Shown here: positions 1 to 6,609 of the stretch, piece after piece
Layout of the letters: the number at the start of each line of letters is the position of its first letter
Numbering within the stretch: position 1 is the stretch's first letter
From: an uncultured Chloroflexota bacterium
GTDB taxonomy: Bacteria > Chloroflexota > Anaerolineae > Anaerolineales > Anaerolineaceae
Assembly (NCBI GenBank): GCA_902795255.1
Contig: CADBKS010000120.1
Location: 1-8,945 of the forward strand
Direction: 5' to 3'
DNA: 8,945 nt
Notes under the pieces: model-generated
What the model was told of the DNA's origin: nothing
The model's input: the letters and a program-made list of their open reading frames with translations, nothing else
Databases searched by the model: none
Translations under genes and position numbers: made by a program

Positions 1-22
1 GCACATATTCAGGTCCGGCAGC

Positions 23-82
23 ATGCTCCCGATAAGCATTATGCTAAAGCTCTTCGGCTCCACCTGCTTAGCAGGTGGTTTT
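23..82 (+). other. Hairpin-rich non-coding segment at the left edge, terminator-like on +
   Basis: Two inverted repeats lie close together. ATGCT (23-27) pairs with AGCAT (35-39). A perfect 8-bp stem, CCACCTGC (60-67), pairs with GCAGGTGG (71-78) around a TTA loop and is followed by TTTT (79-82). The second could be an intrinsic terminator for a plus-strand gene left of the window. Dense small hairpins near an edge are also typical of IS200/IS605-type element ends, but no transposase is visible and I cannot tell the two apart. No convincing coding sequence covers bases 1-90. Confidence 0.45.
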
Positions 83-92
83 CTCTACCATG

Positions 93-126
93 AAAAAAAA
101 CCGCCGGAAACTTTTCCCCGGCGGTT
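93..126 (-). terminator. Intrinsic terminator of the CBS-ACT gene
   Basis: Read on the minus strand, CCGCCGG (from 124-118) pairs with CCGGCGG (107-101) around a 10-nt loop. It is extended by two A-T pairs and followed by a run of eight T (100-93). It starts about 20 bases after the stop codon of the minus-strand CBS gene, the expected place for a Rho-independent terminator. Confidence 0.88.
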
Positions 127-147
127 CCTGTTTGTTTTCCGTATAAA

Positions 148-771
148 TCAGCGGATATCGATGACCTTATAGCCCTGATTCCGCACGGCCTGCTTGAGCA
201 TATACTTATCCACGCCGTCCACGCGGAGCGTAACGATCAGATATTCATTTTCCTGCGCGCAGTATGTGCAGATACCCTGTACGGTCCCATCCTGGTCCCG
301 GATCAGTTCCAAGAGGTTAAGGATCTCACCGTTTTTGTTTTCCAGCTCAACCATCAGCCGGACACCCTGCCGCCGCGCTCCCGTGATTTCCATCAGGATG
401 CGCAGCATCGTTTTTTCGGTGATCACGCCGGTAAAGAAGCCGTCTTTCACAACGGGGAGCTCCGAAAAGCCGTAATCGATCATGATCCTGGCTGCTTCTT
501 CGATCGGTGTTTTTTCCGTGACGGAAAGATAATTGACCGTCATAAAATCCTGTGCGTACTTTTCTGAGGCACTTTTGTCCGTGTTTTCGGAAAAGTATGC
601 ATTTGCGCGCTGGATATCGGATTTGGTAATAAGCCCCATCAGGCGGCCTTCCGGATCGACGACAGGAAGCCAGTGAGGTTTGGTCTGATCAAAGATTTCA
701 AAAACGGATGAAATCGGGAAGCCGGGTGAGACCCATTTTCCAGGCGAGATCATTCTTTCTCGTACGAGCAT
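148..771 (-). CDS. CBS-pair protein with C-terminal ACT-like domain (AcuB-like)
   Basis: This 207-residue protein has three parts: CBS repeat 1 (about residues 1-58, starting MLVRERMISP and including LPVVDPEGRLMGLITKSDI), CBS repeat 2 (about 74-130, opening DFMTVNYLSVTEKTPIEEAA and including ELPVVKDGFFTGVIT), and an ACT-like tail (about 135-207, with RLMVELENKNGEILNLLELI). CBS pairs usually bind adenine nucleotides and ACT domains bind small metabolites, so it is probably a soluble cytoplasmic sensor. The domain order matches AcuB, named from the Bacillus acetoin cluster, but no acuA or acuC lies nearby, so an acetoin role is not supported. The start at 771 is preceded by GAGG seven bases upstream, and its first residues match AcuB-type starts. 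It is probably monocistronic. The ligand and partner are unknown. Confidence 0.9.
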   Translation of the reverse strand: MLVRERMISPGKWVSPGFPISSVFEIFDQTKPHWLPVVDPEGRLMGLITKSDIQRANAYFSENTDKSASEKYAQDFMTVNYLSVTEKTPIEEAARIMIDYGFSELPVVKDGFFTGVITEKTMLRILMEITGARRQGVRLMVELENKNGEILNLLELIRDQDGTVQGICTYCAQENEYLIVTLRVDGVDKYMLKQAVRNQGYKVIDIR

Positions 772-842
772 GTCGAAGCCTCATAAAACGTATTTTCCTG
801 CTCTTACATATATAAATACAGGTAATGCCGGAATGATAGCAT

Positions 843-966
843 TTATTTTACCAAAAAAAGCAGATTCGGAAAACTCAAAACGGGAAAAATGACGATTAAT
901 CCCAGACAAATGCACCACAAGAACAACCCCGTAAGTTTTTCTTTGATCCGCTTTTTACGGCCGCAT
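843..966 (-). other. Possible broken small membrane-peptide ORF
   Basis: One minus-strand frame is open for 52 codons between stops at 1002-1004 and 843-845. Its last 37 residues begin with a basic patch (KKRIKEKLTG) and continue as a strongly hydrophobic stretch (LFLWCICLGLIVIFPVLSF), the profile of a single-pass small membrane protein. No ATG, GTG or TTG start precedes it in frame. An ATG at 966 lies one frame off and meets a stop after three codons; removing one base at 957 would join it to the hydrophobic frame. T-rich DNA readily encodes hydrophobic residues, and the segment overlaps the promoter proposed for the CBS gene, so chance is quite possible. Confidence 0.18.
845..853 (-). promoter_or_regulatory. 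Candidate extended -10 promoter of the CBS-ACT gene
   Basis: On the minus strand the sequence reads TGGTAAAAT: a TG one base before a TAAAAT -10 box. The -35 region is poor (TTTTCC, 17 bases upstream), as tolerated in extended -10 promoters. It predicts transcription starting near 838, a leader of roughly 65 bases. The call rests on motif and position only. Confidence 0.4.
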
Positions 967-1031
967 GAGGCACCGGCCGAGATTGTAACAGTTTGAAAGT
1001 ATTAAACGGAATCGTGATTAAAATCATTAGT

Positions 1032-1754
1032 ATGATTGAACAATACCTTTACGACACTCACATCCATACTGTTGAAACCAGCCCGTGCGGAAAGATCCCG
1101 GCAGCAGAAACTGTCGACTATTACGCCGCTCATGGTTACTCCGGGCTTGTGATCACGGATCACCTTCACCCGTTATTTCTCCAAACTGCGGATACCGAAC
1201 ACGACTGGGATATCGTTGTTGACCGCTACATGGCGGGGTACAAAGCCGCCAAAAAACGCGGTGACGAGATCGGGTTTGACGTTATTTTCGGCTCCGAGAT
1301 GCGGTTTCCCGAAAATGACAATGACTACCTGGTATACGGTATCGACGAGGCATGGCTGCGGGCACATCCGTATGTGATCTGCCAGCCCGCCCGGGAATTC
1401 TTCAAAAAGTACCGCGATGAAGTCCTGGTGATGCACGCGCACCCCTACCGTGACGGGAACCTCACCGTATTCGAAGATGCCGTCCACGGAATCGAACTGA
1501 TCAACACCAACCCGCGCCATAATAACTGGCCGGACCGCGCTCTGGAGCTGTGCCGCCGCCACCCGGAATATTACCGGCAGGCCGGTTCCGATATGCATCA
1601 GACGACCGACCGCTGCCTGGCCGGGATCCGGTCCAGCAAACGGATCCGGGATTCATTTGAATATGCGGACCTGATCCGCTCCGGCGAATTCGGTTTGTAC
1701 GCGCCGGATTACCCGGAATACGTACAGGCGGACAGAGAAATGCGGGAGCAATAA
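1032..1754 (+). CDS. PHP-domain metal-dependent phosphoesterase
   Basis: With the start used here the protein is 240 residues, essentially one PHP domain. The usual metal-site motifs appear in order: DTHIHT (8-13; His10, His12), ITDH (41-44; Asp43, His44), GSE (87-89; Glu89), MHAHP (134-138), GIELIN (153-158) and GSDMH (185-189; Asp187, His189). PHP enzymes hydrolyse phosphoesters with two or three bound metals; relatives include HisK-type histidinol phosphatase and polymerase-associated PHP domains. With no his genes nearby the substrate cannot be named. A TTG codon at 993 and a GTG at 1014 would lengthen it, but none of the three starts has a clear ribosome binding site. I chose ATG 1032 because PHP proteins normally begin a few residues before the DxHxH motif. 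It is cytoplasmic and monocistronic, divergent from the CBS gene. Confidence 0.88.
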   Translation: MIEQYLYDTHIHTVETSPCGKIPAAETVDYYAAHGYSGLVITDHLHPLFLQTADTEHDWDIVVDRYMAGYKAAKKRGDEIGFDVIFGSEMRFPENDNDYLVYGIDEAWLRAHPYVICQPAREFFKKYRDEVLVMHAHPYRDGNLTVFEDAVHGIELINTNPRHNNWPDRALELCRRHPEYYRQAGSDMHQTTDRCLAGIRSSKRIRDSFEYADLIRSGEFGLYAPDYPEYVQADREMREQ

Positions 1755-1782
1755 AAAAAAGCGGCGGAAACGCCGCTTTTTT
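1753..1782 (+). terminator. Intrinsic terminator of the PHP gene
   Basis: GCGGCG (1761-1766), a GAAA tetraloop and CGCCGC (1771-1776) are followed by TTTTTT (1777-1782). A run of eight A precedes the stem, so it could also act on minus-strand transcripts. It begins directly at the PHP stop codon. Confidence 0.92.
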
Positions 1783-1800
1783 ATTGTCAGGATCCGAAAC

Positions 1801-1827
1801 AAAAAAAAACGGCCTTTCGGCCGTTTT
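1801..1827 (-). terminator. Intrinsic terminator of rpmB
   Basis: On the minus strand AAAACGGCC (1827-1819), a GAAA loop and GGCCGTTTT (1814-1806) are followed by more T. It sits 11 bases after the rpmB stop and only 18 bases from the PHP terminator, so the two convergent genes each have their own terminator. Its symmetric A/T flanks suggest it works in both directions. Confidence 0.9.
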
Positions 1828-1837
1828 GATCACAACT

Positions 1838-2023
1838 TTATTTTGCAGTCTTCGCCAGGTTGCGAATGCACTTGGCACACAATGTCTTTTGCACCGGGAT
1901 ACCGTTTTCAATGACGGTGACACGCTGAAGATTCGGGCGGAAAGCCCGGTTCGTCGTGCGCTGGGAAAAGCTTTTGGCGTGTCCGAAAGTTGTCGCTTTG
2001 CCGCATACTTCACATTTTGCCAT
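1838..2023 (-). CDS. rpmB: 50S ribosomal protein L28 (bL28), zinc-ribbon form
   Basis: The 61-residue product begins MAKCEVCGKATTFGH and contains the family-typical RTTNRAFRPNLQRV segment; the length matches bacterial L28. L28 is a small basic protein of the large ribosomal subunit. Two CxxC pairs (Cys4/Cys7 and Cys49/Cys52) form the zinc-ribbon knuckles, so this is the zinc-containing version rather than a cysteine-free paralogue. The ATG is preceded by GAAAGGAA with about 10 bases of spacing. It is a single-gene unit with its own promoter and terminator, divergent from the hydrolase gene and convergent with the PHP gene. The C-terminal end (CAKCIRNLAKTAK) departs from the common CTRCLRSGKV-type ending but keeps the metal ligands. 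The basic product, size and motifs leave little doubt. Confidence 0.96.
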   Translation of the reverse strand: MAKCEVCGKATTFGHAKSFSQRTTNRAFRPNLQRVTVIENGIPVQKTLCAKCIRNLAKTAK

Positions 2024-2092
2024 TTTATGTAATTCCTTTCGTATCTTTGGTCAGCATTGTTTCAGCTGCAAATTTTCTCTTAAGATTTTCCT

Positions 2093-2106
2093 GTTGGCTG
2101 CCCAAC
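2093..2106 (-). other. Hairpin at the 5' end of the rpmB leader
   Basis: GTTGG and CCAAC form a perfect 5-bp stem around a GCAG loop when read on the minus strand. The hairpin lies within a few bases of the predicted transcript start. A second short stem (CAGC/GCTG, 2052-2055 with 2065-2068) lies closer to the start codon. A leader structure for mRNA stability or autoregulation is possible, but nothing here proves a function. Confidence 0.35.
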
Positions 2107-2114
2107 AAAAAAAT

Positions 2115-2144
2115 ATTCTACCACAATTTTTTTAACCTAAACAA
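2115..2144 (-). promoter_or_regulatory. rpmB promoter (candidate)
   Basis: On the minus strand TTGTTT (2144-2139) serves as a -35 box, followed by an 18-base spacer ending in TGG and a TAGAAT -10 box (2120-2115), which gives an extended -10 (TGGTAGAAT). Transcription would start near 2108, leaving a leader of about 85 bases. An AT-rich stretch (runs of A and T at 2127-2133 and 2143-2149) surrounds the spacer and -35. Confidence 0.55.
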
Positions 2145-2239
2145 AAAAACAGGTATTTTCATTAAAAAATCATGATAAACTGTCCGGGGAAACATCACCT
2201 GAACAGCAGAGCAAACACGATTATAAACGATTTTTGCAT

Positions 2240-2245
2240 TATACT
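2240..2245 (+). promoter_or_regulatory. Candidate -10 box of the alpha/beta hydrolase gene
   Basis: TATACT, five of six matches to TATAAT, lies 27 bases before the hydrolase start codon. The region around 2216-2222 has no good -35 match, so the assignment is weak. It is the best-placed -10-like sequence in the gap divergent from rpmB. Confidence 0.3.
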
Positions 2246-2272
2246 TAACGCGAAAGTGAGTGGAGAAAACAT

Positions 2273-3307
2273 ATGGCACGCTACCGTGATGAAACTTTTA
2301 AAGCCCTGCTTGGGGTCGCTGCCGCCGGAGCCGGAATGCTGGCCGCGGCAGGCAACATAATGTATGACTACGTAATCAACCGGGACCAGAAATATGTGTT
2401 CGGTCCGATGAAAAAACATAAAGAATCCGTCAGCGTCGGGGAATTCATCCGAATGGAACTTTCGGAAGAAACACTCTCCTGGGCGGAAAAAACACCCATC
2501 ACACAGCGGCAGACAAACGCTTATGACGGCACCCATCTGAACGCCTACTGTTTTGAGCAGCCGAAGCCGTCACAGCGCTGGCTGATCGCGGTGCACGGAT
2601 ACGGACAGGCTGCCGCTGCAATGTTCCCGTTCGTGAAGCCCTTCTATGAAGCCGGCTTCAACGTCCTGATCCCCGAATGCCGCGGATGCGGACGTTCCGG
2701 CGGGAAATATTACGGTCTCGGCTGGGGGGACCGGATGGACATCATCAAATGGAGCCGGATGATCGCCGCGGATCAGCCGAAATCCGAGATCATCCTGTTC
2801 GGCGTTTCCACCGGCGCAGATGCCGTCGTCATGGCTTCCGGGGAAGACAACCTGCCGACCAATGTCCGCGCGATCATTTCCGACAGCGCTTACTCCCGCC
2901 TGACCGACGAGAGCAATTATATTCTGGGCAAAGCCAATGTCCCCGCCGGCGTTCTGACGTTCGCAATGAGTCTGGTCACCTATCTGCGTGCGGGGTATTC
3001 GTTTGCCGATGCTTCGGCAGTGAATCAGACCGCCAAGAGCCACACCCCGACGCTGTTCATTCATGGCGGAAGCGACGAGCGGGTCCCGGTCGAAATGGCA
3101 TATGAACTTTATGAAGCGGCAGAATGCCCCAAAGATATCCTGATCGTCCAGGAAGGTGTCCACGGATATTCCATGTTCGCGGGCTATGCCCAATACTGGG
3201 AGAAGATCTGGAAATTTACGGATACATACATGCCGTCCCACACAAGCGACACATCCTATATGACAAAACTCAAAAAACAGATCAGACGCTTCAGAAACGC
3301 GGCCTGA
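2273..3307 (+). CDS. Membrane-anchored alpha/beta hydrolase
   Basis: The 344-residue protein starts with a short basic segment and a hydrophobic stretch (about residues 9-30, LLGVAAAGAGMLAAAGNIMY), probably an uncleaved signal anchor. An alpha/beta-hydrolase domain follows (about 80-320). Visible landmarks are the oxyanion-side HGYG (108-111), ECRGCGRSGG (135-144), the nucleophile elbow GVSTG with Ser179, HGGSD with Asp268, and GVHGYS with His297, so the Ser-Asp-His triad is complete. It resembles uncharacterised YqkD/serine-aminopeptidase-like hydrolases of Firmicutes, which probably act as esterases or peptidases on unknown substrates near the membrane. GGAG (2262-2265), seven bases before the ATG, fixes the start. 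The C-terminus is basic (KLKKQIRRFRNAA). It is monocistronic, ending in a terminator shared with the convergent c-di-GMP gene. The family is secure; the substrate is unknown. Confidence 0.9.
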   Translation: MARYRDETFKALLGVAAAGAGMLAAAGNIMYDYVINRDQKYVFGPMKKHKESVSVGEFIRMELSEETLSWAEKTPITQRQTNAYDGTHLNAYCFEQPKPSQRWLIAVHGYGQAAAAMFPFVKPFYEAGFNVLIPECRGCGRSGGKYYGLGWGDRMDIIKWSRMIAADQPKSEIILFGVSTGADAVVMASGEDNLPTNVRAIISDSAYSRLTDESNYILGKANVPAGVLTFAMSLVTYLRAGYSFADASAVNQTAKSHTPTLFIHGGSDERVPVEMAYELYEAAECPKDILIVQEGVHGYSMFAGYAQYWEKIWKFTDTYMPSHTSDTSYMTKLKKQIRRFRNAA

Positions 3308-3326
3308 GCGATGATTAAAATTCAAA

Positions 3327-3352
3327 ACCGCCCATTGGGCGGTCTTTTTTTT
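3327..3352 (+). terminator. Intrinsic terminator between the hydrolase and c-di-GMP genes
   Basis: ACCGCCC (3327-3333), loop ATT and GGGCGGT (3337-3343) are followed by CTTTTTTTT. The long T-run is on the plus strand, so it mainly ends the hydrolase transcript. On the minus strand the tail is TTTGAATTTT, so it may also serve the convergent c-di-GMP gene, whose stop is only six bases away. Confidence 0.9.
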
Positions 3353-3357
3353 GTCAA

Positions 3358-6300
3358 TCAGCTCCCGTAGATCTTACAGCGGCCTTTGCCCGCGTTCTTG
3401 GCCTCATACAGTGCCAGGTCGGCATCCTTGAAGATATCGCCCTGCGGGTTCTTTCTGTCGGAAAAAGCAACACCCACGCTCAGAGAAGCCGGCGGAATGC
3501 CGTCTTTCGGATTCTGCAGCAGCCGGTTTGCCTGCGAGATCTTGTTCTGGACGATCTGGTTCATGGAACTGTTCGCCCGCGTCATGATCACGATAAATTC
3601 ATCCCCGCCGATCCTGCAGATCACATCGACGGAGCGGAAACTGTGCCGCAGGATATCCGCGACCCGTTTCAGCACCTGATCCCCGACATCATGGCCGTAA
3701 GTATCATTGATCGTCTTGAAACTGTCCACATCGACCATGATCAGCGCGATATGGTCAAGATCCACACTGCGCAGCAGCATCTCATAAGCGCCCCGGTTGT
3801 ACAGTCCGGTCAGGGCATCGTGGGATGCATCATAAGACAGCTGGGCGTGCGCTTTTTTGTTCTCCAGCAGGATCTCATTATAGGTCCGGGTGACAAAGCG
3901 CAGCTCTTCCGCTCCCGTCGGAGAGACCGGATGCTGGGCCCGCATCTGGGCGACCATCTGGGTCAGCGGTTTCCGCACCTGACTGCTGATAAAAGCCACC
4001 TGGACCAGCACCACGACCAGCATCAGTGCTGTCATGATCGACTGGGTCCGCAGCAGGGAGGACATCCTCACGGAGGCCCGGTCCAGCTCATCCCGTGAAG
4101 AGAGCAGCAGGTTTTCGGTACATTTTTTCACATTAGCCCGGATCTGTTCCTTGTGCCCGATGTAATAATCATCAAAAACCAGTTCTTCGGCTTTGCGGAT
4201 CTTTTCTTCCCGGCTCATGTTCCGGTACTGTTCATCCAGCTCCATATCAGCAATCACTGCCGGAATATCCGCCTCGTCATAATCACCGGCTTCAACAGTG
4301 AGGCGCATCGCCAGGTTTTCGCGCAGCACCAGTTCGTTCGAAAGCCGCAGCGCTTCTGCAAGGCTTTCATACGCACTGGCTCCGTTTCCCTCCAGCAGAG
4401 CTTCCAGACCGGCAAGCGCCTGCTCACGGCGCTGCGTCACTTCGATCTCCTCAAAGAAATCCTTCATATACTGGATATTGCCGGTAAAGACGAAACTCCG
4501 CACCCGGTCGGTCAGGTAATCCGAACCGATCTCCATGTTTGAAGCGCCCTGCTGCGCGGCAATGTAGCGGTCGCTTGCCTCCTCAAGCCGCGAGAATCCG
4601 CGATTGACCATGGAGTCGGAATAAAAAAGTGCCGCGGCCGCGATGATGGCGATAATGGTAAAGATCACATTCATCACCCGCAGCGGGATCCCCTTCTCCT
4701 CCTGTTTCCGGCGTTCGCCCTGTTCCGGACGGCGCTGTATCTGTTCCGATAGCTCCGTTACCGGATGCCCTGTGCTTTCGGTTCTTTCCTTCAGGATCGC
4801 GTCCAGCTTCTGTTTTTCGGCAGTTTCTTTTTCTTCCTTCCGGGACGCTTCCAGTTCCGCCCGCACCTTCCGGCCTTCCAGCAGAAACGGCTCGAAATCA
4901 GCCGGCGGAAGCGGCTTGGAGAAATAATACCCCTGCACCAGATCGCAGCCCATCGTTTTCAGCGCCCGCATCTGATCTTCGGTTTCAACGCCCTCGGCAA
5001 TGACCGGCACCGAGATGTAGGCCGCAATATCAATGATGACCTCAAGCATCCTGGTGTTCCCGCCCTCTTTGAACGCATTGCGGATAAACTGCATATCCAG
5101 CTTCAGCGCGTCGATCGGCAGGGTCGAAAGCATATTCAGCGAGGAATACCCCGTCCCGAAATCATCCATTTCGATCTGAAAACCGACAGCCCGGAGCGCG
5201 GTCACCGTCGCGATGATCTGCTGTGAGTCCTGAGTATAGGCGGATTCCGTGATCTCCAGTTTCAGCTCATCGGGAGCCAGGCCATTGTCCGCAAGGATCT
5301 GCTGCAGGGTGGGCAGAAGGTCCGGATCATAAAGATCGATCCGGGAAACATTCACGGAAACCGGCACCGCAAAGCCCAGTTTATCCCGCCATTCCCGGAT
5401 CTGCCGGGCGGCTTCCCGCCAGACATAAAGGTCCAGCCGCTGGATCAGACCGTTGTCTTCAAACAGCGGAATGAATACGCCCGGACTGATCATGCCAAGT
5501 TCCGGATGCTGCCAGCGTACCAGTGCCTCCGCACTGTATAAAACCGGGCGGGCCGGACGGACATCATACTTTGGCTGATAATAAACAAGGAACTGGTTTT
5601 CTTCAATGGCCCGGGGAAAATCTTCGATCAGCTGTTCGGCATAGATCTCTTTTTCCCGCATCGTATCATCATAGATCCCGATGGTCTTCGTAAAACTTCC
5701 CCTGACGGTATCGGCAGCCACTTTCGCACGGTCGAAACGCCTTTCCATGTCGACTGTTTTATCCACACAGGAATAAACTCCCATCCGCAGCCGGATGCGG
5801 TTTTCCGAATCGGCATTGCCGGAAAGGCCGGAGGAAAGCTCATCCAGGACCTCTTTATAGTCGCTGCGGTGCGGACTGTAGATCAGGAAGGTATCAGCCT
5901 CCTTGCGGCAGGCGATCCCTCCGGTTTCCCGGAGCTTCTCCAGGATCCTTTCCGCGATCCGGCGCAGGACCGTATCCCCGTATTCCTTACCGTAACGTTC
6001 ATTGATCAGATGGAAATGGCTCACATCGATCATCACCGCGTCCATCTCAGTTTCCCGGTTATGGATATCCATCTGTTCCGCGTACTGATAGAAGAACTCT
6101 TTATTATAGAGCCCGGTCAGGCTGTCCCGTTCTGTCGAGCTGATGATGACCTTATCTTCCGAAAGCTCGATCGTACGCAGGACCCGGGCCAGCACCACAT
6201 CGGGCTGCGGGTAGGGTTTCGGGATAAAATCGATCGCGCCGAGCTTCAGGCACTCGACCTCCGACTCCTGATCGGAAGTGATCACGATCACCGGGATCCC

Positions 6301-6567
6301 GGCCAGTTCCGGATCTTCCCGGACCCGGGTCAGCACTTCCTTCCCGGACATCACCGGCATCAGCAGGTCCAGCAGGACCAGCGAAAGCGTATCCTTATTT
6401 GTACGGATGACTTCCATCGCTTCCGCGCCGTCACAGGCGAAAAGAACTTCATAATCCTGATTGAGATATTCGCCCAGTATTTCGCGGTTGATCATCTCGT
6501 CGTCAACGACAAGGATCCGGCGTTTCCGCTCAGTGACTGTATGAATAATGTTCCGGCTGTTCGTCAT
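3358..6567 (-). CDS. Two-input c-di-GMP enzyme: REC-GGDEF(degenerate)-EAL-TM-sensor-TM-GGDEF
   Basis: This 1069-residue protein is predicted both to degrade and to make cyclic di-GMP. A receiver domain (about 16-135) has Asp22/Asp23, phosphoacceptor Asp67, Thr97 and Lys117. The first GGDEF-fold domain (about 140-300) reads EADTF at 223-227 where GGDEF belongs, so it is probably not a cyclase. The EAL domain (about 310-565) keeps EAL 347-349, Asn406, Glu438, DDFGTGYSSL (468-477), Lys489, Glu525 and Gln545, so phosphodiesterase activity is expected. A charged linker (565-628) leads to a membrane helix (about 629-650), a helical extracytoplasmic region (about 651-842), a second helix (about 843-863), a HAMP-like stretch, and a canonical GGDEF (917-1069; signature 987-991) with I-site RSVD at 978-981. 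A GGAGGG seven bases upstream fixes the start. The gene is monocistronic with no histidine kinase nearby. Confidence 0.93.
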   Translation of the reverse strand: MTNSRNIIHTVTERKRRILVVDDEMINREILGEYLNQDYEVLFACDGAEAMEVIRTNKDTLSLVLLDLLMPVMSGKEVLTRVREDPELAGIPVIVITSDQESEVECLKLGAIDFIPKPYPQPDVVLARVLRTIELSEDKVIISSTERDSLTGLYNKEFFYQYAEQMDIHNRETEMDAVMIDVSHFHLINERYGKEYGDTVLRRIAERILEKLRETGGIACRKEADTFLIYSPHRSDYKEVLDELSSGLSGNADSENRIRLRMGVYSCVDKTVDMERRFDRAKVAADTVRGSFTKTIGIYDDTMREKEIYAEQLIEDFPRAIEENQFLVYYQPKYDVRPARPVLYSAEALVRWQHPELGMISPGVFIPLFEDNGLIQRLDLYVWREAARQIREWRDKLGFAVPVSVNVSRIDLYDPDLLPTLQQILADNGLAPDELKLEITESAYTQDSQQIIATVTALRAVGFQIEMDDFGTGYSSLNMLSTLPIDALKLDMQFIRNAFKEGGNTRMLEVIIDIAAYISVPVIAEGVETEDQMRALKTMGCDLVQGYYFSKPLPPADFEPFLLEGRKVRAELEASRKEEKETAEKQKLDAILKERTESTGHPVTELSEQIQRRPEQGERRKQEEKGIPLRVMNVIFTIIAIIAAAALFYSDSMVNRGFSRLEEASDRYIAAQQGASNMEIGSDYLTDRVRSFVFTGNIQYMKDFFEEIEVTQRREQALAGLEALLEGNGASAYESLAEALRLSNELVLRENLAMRLTVEAGDYDEADIPAVIADMELDEQYRNMSREEKIRKAEELVFDDYYIGHKEQIRANVKKCTENLLLSSRDELDRASVRMSSLLRTQSIMTALMLVVVLVQVAFISSQVRKPLTQMVAQMRAQHPVSPTGAEELRFVTRTYNEILLENKKAHAQLSYDASHDALTGLYNRGAYEMLLRSVDLDHIALIMVDVDSFKTINDTYGHDVGDQVLKRVADILRHSFRSVDVICRIGGDEFIVIMTRANSSMNQIVQNKISQANRLLQNPKDGIPPASLSVGVAFSDRKNPQGDIFKDADLALYEAKNAGKGRCKIYGS

Positions 6568-6574
6568 ATCGGCG

Positions 6575-6580
6575 CCCTCC
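6575..6580 (-). promoter_or_regulatory. Strong ribosome binding site of the c-di-GMP gene
   Basis: GGAGGG on the minus strand lies seven bases before the ATG at 6567. It is the strongest Shine-Dalgarno in the window and settles the start of the 1069-residue protein. Confidence 0.85.
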
Positions 6581-6609
6581 GATGTTAATTACAGAAAACG
6601 TATTAAAAC

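Noticed and set aside
929..960. Inverted repeat CCGTAA...TTACGG with a 20-base loop
   Set aside because: Six base pairs around a long T-rich loop is weak, has no obvious role, and could easily arise by chance.
993..1031. N-terminal extension of the PHP protein from TTG 993
   Set aside because: No ribosome binding site precedes it, and the added 13 residues lie before the point where PHP proteins normally begin. ATG 1032 is preferred, although its own binding site is also weak.
1784..2032. Plus-strand open frame of 82 codons opposite rpmB
   Set aside because: It is antisense to L28, begins within the rpmB terminator region, and its product has no recognisable features.
2570..3325. Minus-strand open frame of 251 codons opposite the hydrolase
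   Set aside because: It is antisense to a complete hydrolase triad and runs through the terminator; no family features are visible.
5869..6588. Plus-strand open frame of 239 codons opposite the REC/GGDEF region
   Set aside because: It is a mirror of the GC-biased c-di-GMP gene. The product is rich in His, Arg, Asp and Pro with no domain, and the minus-strand gene has full motif support.
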